The position numbers and the translations under genes are program-made. Source: Helianthus annuus (lineage: Eukaryota > Streptophyta > Magnoliopsida > Asterales > Asteraceae). Taken from it: DNA of 64,000 bases. Every line of letters begins with the position of its first letter. The stretch's first letter is position 1. The stretch covers positions 85,894,549 to 85,958,548 of the forward strand of contig NC_035433.2 of NCBI RefSeq assembly GCF_002127325.2. Direction: 5' to 3'. The notes under the pieces are model-generated. The model saw nothing but the letters and a program-made list of their open reading frames with translations, was not told where the DNA came from and searched no databases. This document shows positions 10,496-21,482 of this stretch, one piece after another.

Positions 10496-11191
10496 TGATG
10501 TAAGAGACTTAGGTAAACATGGCCTTGATTGTCAAGAACTCTTACGATCAATCTTGGATCCCAGGACGACTCACACACTCTATGATGGACAATGGATGAT
10601 GGTGGTGGATGATGGTGTTGTGATAGTGGTGGGTGGTGGATGAAGTGTGAGAGAGGTGGTGTGCCAAGGGATGAGTTGAAATGAAGCCAAGCACTCCTAT
10701 TTATAGGCTGAACAGAAGGCTGGGCACGGCCCCGTGTCCGCTGGACACGCCCCCGTGCCCGTCTGACACTCTCTCTCTTCATTAATTGTAATTCGCAATT
10801 ACAATTAATGCGCCTGCTGTACTTTCGCAACGCCCCCGTGCTCACTGGACACGGCCCCGTGGTGGGCCATAGAAGCTTCTATAGGTTTGTCTTTTCTGCT
10901 GCTTCTTGGGCACGGCCCCGTGCTGGCTGAGCACAGGGCGTGTTCAGTCTTCTGACTTCTCTTTTTCTGCTTGGGAGGATGTCGTGAGGGGTCGGGCAAT
11001 CCACTTTTATTCCTTTTCTTGTATTTATGTTAGATTTAGCTGTCTTTTTGCTTCTTTTGTGAATTTGAGCTCATTTCATCCTGAAAATACAAAACGAAGA
11101 CAAAAACACTCTTTTTCCAACATTAGTACTTAAAAAGGGTTATTTTATGCCTCATTTGATGTACTTTATATGTTGCATTTTACACACATCA
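10496..11191 (-). mobile_element. Outer Ty3 element 5' LTR, outer segment
   Basis: Continues the LTR of 516-1511 after the nested element. It contains at least five GC-rich CACGG(C/G)CCCGTG-type palindromes between 10717 and 10935, and it ends ACACATCA, complementary to the TGATG start at 516. The next base continues a copia LTR that lacks its first ~42 bp. So this is the outer, 5' end of the minus-strand element, inserted into that copia LTR. Confidence 0.7.
10698..10705 (-). promoter_or_regulatory. LTR TATA box (minus strand)
   Basis: The minus strand reads TATAAATA in CCTATAAATAGG, placed for transcription leftward into the outer element. It agrees with the orientation fixed by the primer site at 492-509. 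Confidence 0.55.
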
Positions 11192-11573
11192 TTTAGTCTT
11201 TGGATATTTTGTATTGGGCTTAACATATTGGTTAGGGAGTTATTTCTGTGTAACAGGCTTGGAGAATGGCCTAGCCCAGACCAAAGCCCATGTGCAAAGC
11301 TTGTCCTATAAATACAAGGCTTGGCATTAGGGTTTAGGTTAGACATTTTGGAACATTTGTGAGAAATCTACAGAGATTGGCTGAGAGATTTCGTGTGGGT
11401 CTTGAATTGATTGTAAACTTCGTGTTGGATAATCAATAGAAGACCGGATTGAAAGTGTATCGTGTTCTTGATTCTGTTTCTACACGTTTTCTGTTAAATC
11501 TGATCTAGGGGATTCCGCACTCTAGGTTGGATCGACGATTCTATTACGATCCGCACGGTTTAGGGGACCTACA
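11192..11573 (+). repeat. 5' LTR of family 1, 5'-truncated by nested insertion
   Basis: Matches 15961-16342 base for base in length (382 bp, ~9 differences) and ends GGGGACCTACA. The first 42 bp of the full 424-bp LTR are absent here. They are predicted to lie left of the window, on the far side of the inserted Ty3 element. A TATA box (TATAAATA) is at 11307-11314. Confidence 0.88.
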
Positions 11574-11574
11574 A

Positions 11575-11587
11575 TTGGTATCAGAGC
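11575..11587 (+). other. Primer binding site, tRNA-iMet
   Basis: TTGGTATCAGAGC lies 1 nt after the LTR end, an exact initiator-Met primer site. Confidence 0.92.
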
Positions 11588-11721
11588 ATTCGGCTCTTGG
11601 TTTGGCTTGGTTCAGAGTTGTTTTTCTGCAGAAAATCAAAGTTTTTGGACGTGTTTGACGGCTGTTCTAGGGTTCTGCTGGTAATTTCGGACAAACAACA
11701 AGGATTCTGGATAGAAATCTT

Positions 11722-12062
11722 ACATTTCGGATCCATTTCGAGTTGAAATCAACCATTACGGACCAGAAATCAAGTGTTTCTAATCATTACGGATATAAAG
11801 GCCTGCAATTTCGGATAAAACTGTTGAATTTCGAACCAGATCAGTTGCATTTCGAACAGAATTCAATCATTTCGGATCAATTTCGGAGCAAGAACAAGCA
11901 TTTTGGATCTAGAACAAGCATTTCAGATCATAAGGTTGTATTTCAGATCAGTTTTGTTCATTTCGGATAAGAGGGTAGTCATTTCGGATCAATCCTCACC
12001 ATTTCGGATCGTCACTTCAGATCTAGGACCTTTTCGAACCATTTCTGATCATTTCGGAAAAG
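11722..12062 (+). repeat. Leader array of degenerate CATTTCGGATCA motifs
   Basis: About 19 copies of a short motif close to CATTTCGGATC (variants AATTTCGGA, CATTTCGAAC, CATTTCAGATC) are spaced roughly 12-25 bp apart in the untranslated leader. Spacing is irregular, so it is not a simple satellite. The Sirevirus leader (37482-37745) and the family 2 leaders (54820-55130, 60518-60829) have comparable arrays. Confidence 0.85.
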
Positions 12063-12402
12063 GTGGAATTTTTCTTGGCTTGCGTAAGAAAATTTTCACT
12101 GTTTCGCGTTTAGAAAATTATCCGTAACTCATCTCAGGAAACCGTTTGCACCGTTGGGATCCTTGGATTTTTAGAAAAAAAAACTCTGGAAAATCCCGAA
12201 ATAGGTTTTTGACATATATATCATTGGAATCGTAATCTCGAGACGAATCTAACGGTATAACTTTGTAAAAACAGTTTTCGGAATATTTTTGTACGGTTTT
12301 ATCAGTTCGCTTACGGTAAAAGCTTGACCAGGACCAGTAGAGAAGTTAAATTTGGATTTTGACACAGGTTACCAAAATTCATTTAAACTTTTACACTGCG
12401 TG

Positions 12403-14212
12403 ATGGCTAAGATGGATAATGGCAGAGAGGTTGTAAAGAACTGGCCAAAGCTTACAAATATTAAAGAATATGCTGACTGGAAGGAGAAGTTTGAGGCATT
12501 GGTGAAAAGAGAAGATACGAGAATGTGGAGCTGTATGATAGATGGATATGTTGCTCCTACACGTCGTGTTGAAGGAAGAGTTAAGGTGATTTCTTATGAG
12601 AAGATGGATGAATTTGAGAGAGGTGGTTGATGCTGAGAAGAGAGCTTTAGTAGTGATCAAGAAATCCTTACCTGAGGGCATTAAGCATAACTTCAAGAAC
12701 TATGGGAATTCTAGAGATCTGTGGGAAGCTTTGGAAAAACGTTATCAGATCTCTTCAAAAGTAACTACTTGTGATCAAGCATTGGTAGCTGAGCTTGCAG
12801 CTGTGAATATAGGAGAGGAAGCTGCTGAGGAAGAAGAGAAGAAGGAAGTAGATGAGGAGAATGCTGAAAAGAAGGGTGCAGAAGTTTCAAAGGGCTTGAA
12901 GGACGTGAATGGACTTACATCAGAGGTGATGGTATCATCAGAATCTGTAAGTCATACATGTCTTAATTGCACTGAACTACAGAGTAAAGTTAACAAACTA
13001 TCGGAGCAAAACAAAATTCTGTTAGCTGATTTGGAAAACCGAAAAGAGTTAAATGTTCTATTGATTAAAAGAGAGTCAAACTGTTTAGATAAACTCAAAT
13101 CAAATGAACAGAAAATTAGCAGTCTAACAAGCAAAGTCAATGAACTGTTACAGGTCATTGATTTGGCTCGTGAAACTGTGATAGAAAAGACTAACGAGCT
13201 TTCAGAAAAGTGCACAAAACTGCCTGATGCACAAGCCAAAATTGTAGAACTTCAGGGGAAGTTACACAATTTTGGAAATTCTTCGTTAGTCAGGACTCAT
13301 ATTCAAAAAGGTTTAAAAAGGAGTAATGACAAAGCAGGGGTGGGGTATACTAAAGCTTCATCTTCTGGAAATCAAGATTACTCATTTTTACCAACAGAAG
13401 ATGAGCTAGCTGATTTTGTAACCACTGCACAAGTAGTAGTGGATCCGATAGCTGTGGACTTGCCAAATAGTCCAGTTTCTTTGAAAGAGTCTGTTGGGTC
13501 TAACAGTACACCTCATAAAGTGGATGAGGATACTGAAGACAAAAAGACCAACACATTTAAAAAGGGATCAAACAAAAAGAAAAGTTATAAGAAAAGATCC
13601 TGTTTTAAATGTCACAACAAAGGGCACGTGGCGAGTTGCTGTCCTTTGAAGAAAGGTAAACAAAAGGTTGATGAGGTTAAAGATGGGAATCAGGTTGGGT
13701 CAAGCAACAGTGTAAAAACAAGTTGTCAGACAAAGAAACCTGAATTTCAAACAAAACCTTCAACTTCGAAAAGATTTGATAGACCAAGAAGTATCTCTCC
13801 ACAATTTAGTTATTATAATGGTAAATCAAATCGTTTTCAAAGTCAAAATAGAAATTTTGGATATCAAAATTGATACCAAACTGCTGGTAATCGAAATTTT
13901 CAAAGAAGAAGAAATGAACATAGGAGTTTTAGTAACTCAAATGTTAAAAAACATCCAAAATTTTTTCAGAATTCATGGTATGATAATGGGAAAAGAAGGT
14001 ATCAAGATAATAATTTCCAAAGGTCAGAAATTCCGAGAGGTTATTGGAACTCTTGCAATCAAAGACCTAGTGGAAATTATCCATCTTGTTCAACAATGGG
14101 GAAGCAATCCAAGACTCCATTGATGAGTGATGGATATTGGATGGATGTTCCGGTAATGGATGAATTTGGATAACCCAAGACTGTCAGGGCTTGGATTCTC
14201 AGGACTAACTAA
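12403..14212 (+). pseudogene. gag: Gag of family 1, frameshifted and with stops
   Basis: The Met start at 12403 opens a copia Gag N-terminal domain (DUF4219/UBN2-like: RMWSCMIDGY, then LVVIKKSLPEGIKHNFK). A frameshift near 12625 moves reading to the frame of 12596-13873. Next come a Glu/Lys-rich segment, a coiled coil of about 120 residues (~12950-13300) and one CCHC knuckle, CFKCHNKGHVASCC (~13600). A TGA at 13871-13873 and a TAA at about 14171 interrupt an Arg/Asn/Gly-rich tail ending in a GYWMDVP motif, also found at the end of the 654-residue Gag of family 2. Gag assembles the particle and binds RNA. Long coiled-coil Gags are known in Sireviruses. Confidence 0.82.
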
Positions 14213-15918
14213 GTTGTTGAGTGAATGCAGGATGACCAAGAAGGACTATTGATGTGTTCAATAGTGGTTATTCCTGTAAAGCATCTGAGGTGAATAGTAG
14301 GCTAACATGGGTAACGAACTATTTACTTCTGTCACTATCTTGTTTATTCTAAACTTTAATCGTGAAAAACTTGTGTCAGATTTAAAGTGGGGAGTCTGTT
14401 TGTGTTTAAATTTGTGTTTTTAAAACTTACTCCATAAAAACAAAAATTTAGGGGGAGAAATTCCTCTAAGCCAAAAAGAGTTTAGATAGTGCGTGAGTTT
14501 AGGGGGAGTAAGTTGTAAAATTTTAAAAATGAAAAACATAAAAAAAATATAGAAAATAAAAAATGAGGTCATGGTGTAAAAAAGAAGAAATCATAGTACA
14601 TCAGCAAGTTAGACTATCACACTCAAACTTAAATTGCTTAAGTGTGATAGCAGCTTCATCATATGATGTACCAGTAGGCAAATAGCATGAAATAATCAAC
14701 TTACCAACGTGATATAAACCTAAATGCACTGAGTATGAGTGGGGAACACATCAGTAGTGTATGGTTTAATGACCTTAATTCTTGCGTTGATAGATTGCCA
14801 AAATCTGAAGTTTTGGGTCTTTATACTGTCATTTCATCCGGGGATATCAGGGGTGTCCTTCTGCTGCATCCAGATACATGCTAACCTAGACACACCCAGG
14901 ATATCTTAAAAGAGCTAAAAATGCCAAAACCTTGAAAATGAAGAAGCTCTCATAGAGAGTCATTCAAAAAATGCAAAATGCATAATTCGTACCAAAAATG
15001 GTATTTGTCTTAGCCCTCGATAAGATATTTTGGTCTCTTTGTTGTACGGAAGTACTGGCCTGTTCACCAATTATCTATCATTGAAAAATAAAACGGATGA
15101 ATTCAGTATACTCACCTACTACGATGAATCTTTGTGCATACCTTGATCGCGGGGGTATATCCTGAAGTGGGACACACTAAATATTTCAGAAATAATATTA
15201 CCTTAACGTATCATACGGTAATGGTATTTGAAATGTTCATGCATTTTGTTTAAGTGGACAAACATACTGGTAATCGTCTTGGACTGCTTTTCACGAAAAA
15301 TTAAATAAAGAATTATCTAATAGTGTGAAAAACAGTTTAATTTTGCTGATATGATCTTCTTGCACATGATTCTCACAAAAAGAAGTAATTGTAAATATCC
15401 TTGAGTTTAGTTTGGTTAGTTTAGTTTGTGTTGAAAAATATCAAAAATACCAAAAAGATTTTCCTTTTAAAAGATCTCCCATTTTGAACTGACAGATTGT
15501 TGTTTTTGCATGATAAGATAAAATATTGGTTTAACTTTAAATGTGAAAAAGGCTAATGGTTTTTCGAGATACTTGCTTGTGTTGCTAAACATATTGATGC
15601 AGTTATCAAAATGAAGTGCAGAATACAAGTAAAGTGCAGATTGAGAATGAAGTGAAGATGTGTGAAGATGCATGATAGGATCCTTCTACTACATTGCAGA
15701 AAGAGAAAGAGATATGGAAGATTTGGAGATACTTGCTTAACCAAAGATTGCTAGTTCGCTGATCTACAACGATGAAAGTCTTAGAGATTGGAAGCATCAG
15801 CTAAGGGGGAGTTTGTTGATGTCAGAAACTGTGTGTAGCTGACGCTATCCATAGACCAAAAGACTCCAAGATGTTTGAAGACAAAGTTACACTATGAAGC
15901 TATTGTCAAGGGGGAGTT
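14213..15918 (+). other. Family 1 3' non-coding domain with several polypurine tracts
   Basis: No ORF is supported. The stretch ~14600-15390 is roughly 90% identical by eye to the reverse complement of ~50990-52110 (family 2), apart from a ~500-bp insertion there. Shared blocks include GATAGCAGCTTCATCATATG, GTATACTCACCTACTACGA and CCTTGATCGCGGGGGTATA. Polypurine tracts of the form AGGGGGAG occur near 14450, 14500, 15805 and 15910; the last one abuts the 3' LTR. Confidence 0.8.
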
Positions 15919-16342
15919 TGTTGGTGCATGTTTTGTGACAACAGCTTAATAGTTTGTTTATTTAGTCTTTGGATATTTTGTATTGGGCTTAGCATATTGG
16001 TTAGGGAGTTATTTCTGTGTAATGGGCTTGGAGAATGGCCTAGCCCAGACCAAAGCCCATGTGCAAAGCTTGTCCTATAAATACAAGGCTTGGCATTAGG
16101 GTTTAGGTTAGACATTTTGGAACATTTGTGAGAAATCTACAGAGATTGGCTGAGAGATTTCGTGTGGGTCTTGAATTGATTGTAAACTTCGTGTTGGATA
16201 ATCAATAGAAGACCGGATTGAAAGTGTATCATGTTCTTGATTCTGTTTCTACTCGTTTTCTGTGAAATCTGATCTAGGGGATTCCGAACTCTAGGTTGGA
16301 TCGACGATTCTGTTACGATCTGCACGGTTTAGGGGACCTACA
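15919..16342 (+). repeat. 3' LTR of family 1 (complete)
   Basis: 424 bp, starting TGTTGGTGCATG after AAGGGGGAGTT and ending GGGGACCTACA. TATA box at 16076-16083. It shares its start (TGTTGGTGCAT, GTGACAACAGCTT) and end with the family 2 LTRs. Confidence 0.92.
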
Positions 16343-18261
16343 CTCCCAGGTAACCAAACAACATGGAGGGACTTTAATGGTGATAGGATGAGTATATTAT
16401 CCAACATTCTCGTTTTTACCCAAAAGACTTATCCCTCCCCGGGATACCCACTGACTGTCCCAACCATCGGGACGCATGCTCAATAGATGAACTCACCTTT
16501 GGTTTGCTCGGTAAGATTAATTACTTGCTTAACAGCCGGTCAAACACGTCCTATCATTGTTTACCAACAACCATCAGTTTATATTCATATTGCACCACTC
16601 ATGTTGTCACACATCACACAACTAGCAAACAAGTACAGCATATATCATCACACCTATCTCAGCAAGTGTACGAGCCATAAACAGACTTACGTTACAAGTT
16701 CGCATTTCCCAATGGCACAATCAAATAGTTCAGTTTATATTCGGGTAACATGCAAGTTCACCCAATACACAATAAGCAATTTAAGTCACAAATAATTTCC
16801 TATGACAAGTATACTAAACTAACAACCACTTGGAAGCCCATTACGGCGTTCCTGGTTGTGTGCGGCCCAACTGGTTTCCGGCCCGACTAAATATGTGATC
16901 AACTACGTAGCCTAGTACTCCCTTCGGCCCAAACCAGGTGTGTTTGTGACCCGTTGTATTTACCCAGCCCAAACCAATGTAGCGTGGCCCACTGCATCAA
17001 CAGTTTCACTCGGCCAGCACACTATTCACATCATGCAGCCCATTGATCTCTAGTTCACGCAGCCCATCCCGATTTATATGTAGCAGTTTACCTCAACTAT
17101 CCAAAGTGGGTGTGTATGTTATCAATTCAAATTCACATATATTATAATCACAATTGTCACTAATATTATAATCACATATAACATTTATCCAATTCAATCC
17201 TATGTATTTGTTAATATAAGGCTACTGTTACTACCACTATTAACAAAACTCATCAATTCCATCTCAAAACAACCATCTACCCATGCCATGCAAGGCATAC
17301 ATATGTTCACATGCAGCCGACCTCTATCACACACACATGTAAGGCCTATATATTTTCTAAGTTACTGACACCTTATTGGAATTACCACTTTGTTTGATTA
17401 GATCAAGTCATGGCACATGAGCCGCCATTTTTTACTCAAAGTTATCAAACTTTTTCAACCACTTAACTCCAATTCCATTGGACCGATATATATATATACA
17501 ACTGTTACATCAAAATCTATTATGAATCTTATATTCATTACATGCAAACACATCGATGATAGTCAACATCATTATCCAATATTTAGTCATTACCATACAA
17601 TCAATTATATTGCACAAAGCATCCATCGATTATAATCAAGTTCACACACAAAATCAAAAGATCATCACGTATATGTCATGACATGCTCATCATCAAGAGG
17701 TTACCACAAATCACGTCACTCATCCATACCATCTAATCATTCACTATTACACAAATAAAAGAAATCAATAGATGAGAATCACTAACCAGAACCTGATTGA
17801 TTAGAATGTTATCTCGAACAGGGAGGGGTTGGGCTCTACCACTGCCGTGTACGAATTAGAGGAGTCTAGGGTTTGGGATATGATTGTGTTAATCACTATA
17901 CATAAATTATGTGTGTATATATCATCTACAACAACCCCCCCCCCCACCATAACAAAACAGTTGATCCACTTGGGCTTTACCTGGCCCAAGTATGACTTAT
18001 GACATTGATTGGACTTGTGTGGCTTTGGGCCTAAGATAACTTGTATGCGTGGGCCGAAGAAGGTTATAACTAGGAAGAGTGTGGCCCAAACGTATGCGTG
18101 GCCCAATCACACAATCATTCCAACTCGTTAACGTTAGATTTAACAAGTACAAGTAACAAGCAACGCAACGTGTGATAAAATGTAGCGTGAAAGGAATAAA
18201 AACACAAGATTAAAAGTTACGAGGTTAGGCGACACTAACCTTGAAAGTTCGGGTTGTCACA
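16343..18261 (-). mobile_element. LTR-C: partial LTR of another minus-strand element
   Basis: In minus orientation it starts TGTGACAACCCGAACTTTC at 18261, a start typical of plant Ty3 LTRs, directly after the protease codons of Ty3-B. It is cut at 16343 by the family 1 element, so only its U3-side ~1.9 kb is seen here. It contains many GGCCCA-rich stretches and an 11-C run at 17935-17945. The short reading frames inside it show no coding character. Its other half should lie beyond the left edge. The assignment rests mainly on the terminus and the abrupt break in pol. Confidence 0.5.
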
Positions 18262-19987
18262 CAGAAATAACAGGGATGTCTTCGATCTTGGGCTTTGGTT
18301 CATCAATGGTTACATGTGCCATGTAAATGACACAACCTTTCTTCAAACACTTTGATGCCTTAAGCATAGACACTTGCTTGGGCAACCCATACTGTGTATA
18401 TCCTTGTATTGTAAGTGGTTCACCATAAGGAGTCTTGATAACCACTTGCTTCTTATCACAAACAATTTGGGCTTGGTTAGAAGATAACCAATCCGTGCCT
18501 ATCACTATATCGAATCCTGCCAATTTCAATGGGAGCAAGGACAGTGGAAAAGAATGATTCCTAATGGATATAAAACATCCAGCTAAGATTGTTGAAGCAG
18601 TCTCTATGGTACCATCGGCCAATTCTGCTTCATATTTTATGCTTAGAGTTTTAACAGGCAGATTTAACAGTTTACAAAATTTATTGTCTACGAAAGACTT
18701 GTCTGCACCAGAATCAAACAACACTCTAGCGTAAATATCATTGATAAGGAAAGTACCTGTAATAACATTATCATCCTGCACCGCTTCCTGCGCATTCATC
18801 TGAAAGACTCGAGCATTAATCTTTTTAGCCTCTTCAGGCTTCTTTGCAAATTTTGGGCAATTGGTTTTGATGTGCCCTTTCTCGTTACAATTGTAACAAG
18901 TCGCGTTCTTTAACTCATGGCATTCTAAAGTCTTGTGGCCCTTGGTCTTGCAAATCCCACAAAGTTTAGCATGGGGGTCGATCGTACACTTTCAAGAATG
19001 ATGCTTTCTGCAGTTCCTGCACTGGGGTCTGTTATCAGACTGACTCGAGTTTTTCTTAAACTCGAAACCCTTCTTATGCTCAGAATTCCCCTTTTTCTTC
19101 TTGTCTGAATGATGAGAGCTTTCCTCTTCCCTTTTCCTTTTTCCCTCATCAGAAGTCTTAACAGACTACTTCCTGATAGCATCTAATGTGAGGGATAAGG
19201 ATAAGTCCACCACGGACCTATATGTGGTAGGCCTAGATGCTTTGACATTTTCTTTGATCTCTGGTGCTAGGCCTCCAATAAAACGCGCTATGCGTTTAGG
19301 TTCAGGGGTGACTAAGTAGGGAACCAGGCGGGACATGGTGTTGAAACTCGTCACGTAAGCTTGACAATCCAAATTCTTCATGACCAGAGTCAAGAAGTCT
19401 GTTTCTATCTTTTCTACCTCATGCTGAGGACAGAAGTTTTCCTTGATCAATGCCACAAATTGTTCCCAAGACAAGTTATAAAGCGGGATCTTCCCCGTGG
19501 CTTGGATCAATGATCTCCACCATGCCAATGCCTCTCCTTTAAACGATTGCGAAACAAACTTCACAATATCTTGTTCCGCACAACCACTGATATCTACTAT
19601 TATATCCATCTCATCGAGCCATGTCATACAATCGATGGCTCCTTTTTCTCCTGTAAAGTCCCTTGGCTTGTAAGAGACGAAGTACTTGTAGGAGCAGGTC
19701 TTAACACGTGGCTCCTGATTGAGCACAATTCATTTGGATGGAATACTTCTCTGATTCGACGAATGATGAGAATCGTCCTTGTGAGATGTATGTGTCTTGG
19801 TAGGTGGTTTTGTATGAGGTACAGATTGGGTCCTGCTGCGAGTACCACTAGATTCTTTGAACTGTCTGTCAATGGCTCGAGTGACAGCATTATCTATCAT
19901 TGCTTGTAAATCTGCAGCCGCTACATTCATTCTTGTATTGTCATTCCTCATATTGGGATGACTGTTAACTTCGTCTGATTCAGGCAT
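18262..19987 (-). pseudogene. gag: Gag-protease of Ty3-B, three nonsense codons, truncated
   Basis: One reading frame from the Met at 19987 to 18262, interrupted by TGA 19730-19732, TAG 19166-19168 and TGA 18992-18994. Capsid domain at 19166-19726 (PRDFTGEKGAIDCMTWLDEM, EALAWWRSLI). At 18840-19030 are three zinc knuckles: one damaged by the TGA, then CGICKTKGHKTLEC and CYNCNEKGHIKTNC. The protease at 18257-18799 has VLFDSGADKSFVD and the IVIGTDWL flap region. The frame stops exactly where LTR-C starts, inside the protease-RT linker, so the break is an insertion and not a natural end. Confidence 0.88.
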
Positions 19988-20852
19988 GATGAAAATAGTT
20001 GATAATAAATTTGTTTAGAAGTCTATTATGGAACCATCATTTTCGATGATTCATTAACCATGGTATAAATAGACCATATTTGGTTAATTTGATAATCAGA
20101 TTTATTTTAAACTTTTCATTATAGTTAATCCAGTTATAGATTATTAGGGATATTAAAATGGCACAAAAGGCCTTGTCACAGGGACAGTTTTGAACTTATG
20201 AGCCATGATCTTATAGGATCGAGGCATTAAGGTTTGAACATAGTTCATTACCCTTCTTGACAGAGAGTCATAGACTACAACTGTCATTTGTCTCAAAGGA
20301 TAATAAATATGACACGTAGGCACTTCATCACTAATGGATGTTTATTTTATAATCATCTTATTGGATGATATAAGCCATGATTTCTAGATCATTAGACTGA
20401 ATCAGGAGTTGGAAGAATCCAATATAAGGATGACTGGTGTGATTTTCTCGAACCACACTTGTCAAGAGTGCTAACACGTTCTTAGGTGTTAACAATGATT
20501 TATTATCTTAAAAAGGTTATACCATCATGGCCATGTCTTAATGACACATAAGCTAGGTTATACCTTTAAGATTTTCTTTCGAGATTTAATGGGTAGAGCA
20601 ATAATAAATTGAAATGATATTTCGATTTGGGACAAATTATATATGTATATGTTTAATGCCAAAGTAAATTTCGAAAAGGAAACTTTTCATAGAAGGTCCT
20701 AAAATTACAATAATTGCCTTAAACGGGTCTTAAACAAATAAATTCATCCACGCAGGGACTAAAGAGATAAATATGTCCTTATAGGGACTACTAGAGAAAT
20801 GAAATACAACAAAAAGAGTTTCTTCTTCGTTTTATTTCTGAAAGTTTTCTCC
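19988..20852 (-). other. Non-coding spacer between extra ORF and gag of Ty3-B
   Basis: 865 bp without a supported gene. It occupies the same place as the shorter spacer (4320-4565) of the chromovirus-like element. Confidence 0.5.
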
Positions 20853-21332
20853 TTAGTTCACTGTGTGTGGTACGGATACTGAAGGTTTTGGTGGGTAGTC
20901 GAAATCTTCCACATTAGGAACCTTTGCAAAAGTGGAATCCAAGGATTCTATGGTTAATGAGTAATATGGATCACGAATAGGGTCAGGAATAGTATAATCC
21001 AAGTTTGGGATTCCAAGACTTGGAGGCAAGAAATATGGATCATTTAGGTCCATAGGTATCATCTTCGGAGTGGGAGCCTCAGGGACTGTTGGTCTGGACT
21101 CTTCCGATGTTGGCTTCTCATTTGAAGTTTCAAAAGTCTTAGGTAAAGAATCTGAAATATGGTTAATGGTTTCAACTTGTTTGATTTTGGGAATGGGTCC
21201 AAAAAGATCCTTTCTCCACACTGGTCGTATGCTTATTCGAGTTGTGGTACGAAGCTTAACATTCTTAGACTTCGGGTTTGGAGAGCTTCCACCAATGGCA
21301 GCTTTACTCGGCGACATGTTCTTGAAATACAC
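20853..21332 (-). CDS. Extra ORF upstream of gag in Ty3-B
   Basis: 159 codons, with a likelier start at the internal Met (MSPSKAAIGG) near 21318. The N-terminal third is basic (residues ~20-45). The rest is rich in Pro, Asp and Glu, with repeated Pro-Asp pairs (TIPDPIRDPYYS). It lies about 135 bp downstream of the primer site and ends about 0.9 kb before gag. No known domain. Its placement and composition resemble the ORFs at 3029-4121 of the other Ty3 element, suggesting a recurrent accessory protein. Sequence similarity between them is not obvious by eye. Confidence 0.5.
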   Translation of the reverse strand: MYFKNMSPSKAAIGGSSPNPKSKNVKLRTTTRISIRPVWRKDLFGPIPKIKQVETINHISDSLPKTFETSNEKPTSEESRPTVPEAPTPKMIPMDLNDPYFLPPSLGIPNLDYTIPDPIRDPYYSLTIESLDSTFAKVPNVEDFDYPPKPSVSVPHTVN

Positions 21333-21466
21333 AAATATCGAAAACAGTGTATATATAACAGGGATGAGATCATTCCTAGTGCATGTCTAGACTCGGAAGT
21401 CAAGGAATGTGCAACTGTGTCATTGAGATTAAACACAAAAGGCTAGTGTTTAATTCACTCAATGTT

Positions 21467-21480
21467 GGCTCTGATACCAA
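21467..21480 (-). other. Primer binding site, tRNA-iMet
   Basis: The minus strand reads TTGGTATCAGAGCC, 2 nt from the LTR end (TGTCACACC on the plus strand from 21483). Confidence 0.92.
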
Positions 21481-21482
21481 CC

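Larger units (their letters stand above)
11192..16342 (+). mobile_element. Gag-only copia-type retrotransposon, family 1 (TR-GAG-like)
   Basis: Structure: 5' LTR (first ~42 bp missing), iMet primer site, leader of short repeats, a broken gag, about 1.7 kb of non-coding DNA with repeated polypurine tracts, and a 3' LTR. No protease, integrase or reverse transcriptase is found in any frame. LTRs differ at about 9 of 382 positions (2.4%), older than the Ty3 element nested to its left (~1.7%), as nesting requires. Its gag, leader 3' part and 3' non-coding domain match the tandem elements at 49.8-61.8 kb. The several AGGGGGAG tracts suggest a Sirevirus origin. Confidence 0.85.

Noticed and set aside
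10372..10845. 157-codon minus-strand frame
   Set aside because: It crosses the precise boundary between the chromovirus 3' LTR (ending 10490) and the outer LTR. It is low-complexity (Ser/His/Pro) and is not a gene.
11722..12062. Regularly spaced short repeats resembling a CRISPR array
   Set aside because: Motifs are ~10 bp, degenerate and irregularly spaced, and lie in a retrotransposon leader of a plant genome. There are no 23-50 bp identical repeats, no unique spacers and no cas genes.
12352..12402. Start of family 1 Gag at 12352
   Set aside because: The Met at 12403 (MAKMDNGREV) fits the copia Gag start and the position of the Met in family 2; the upstream codons are leader sequence.
16343..18261. 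Several 60-100 codon frames in LTR-C
   Set aside because: They overlap on both strands without domains and lie in non-coding LTR sequence.
18257..18262. Natural stop codon ending the Ty3-B protease
   Set aside because: The stop lies in the first bases of LTR-C (TGTGACAACCC), so the frame ends because of an insertion.
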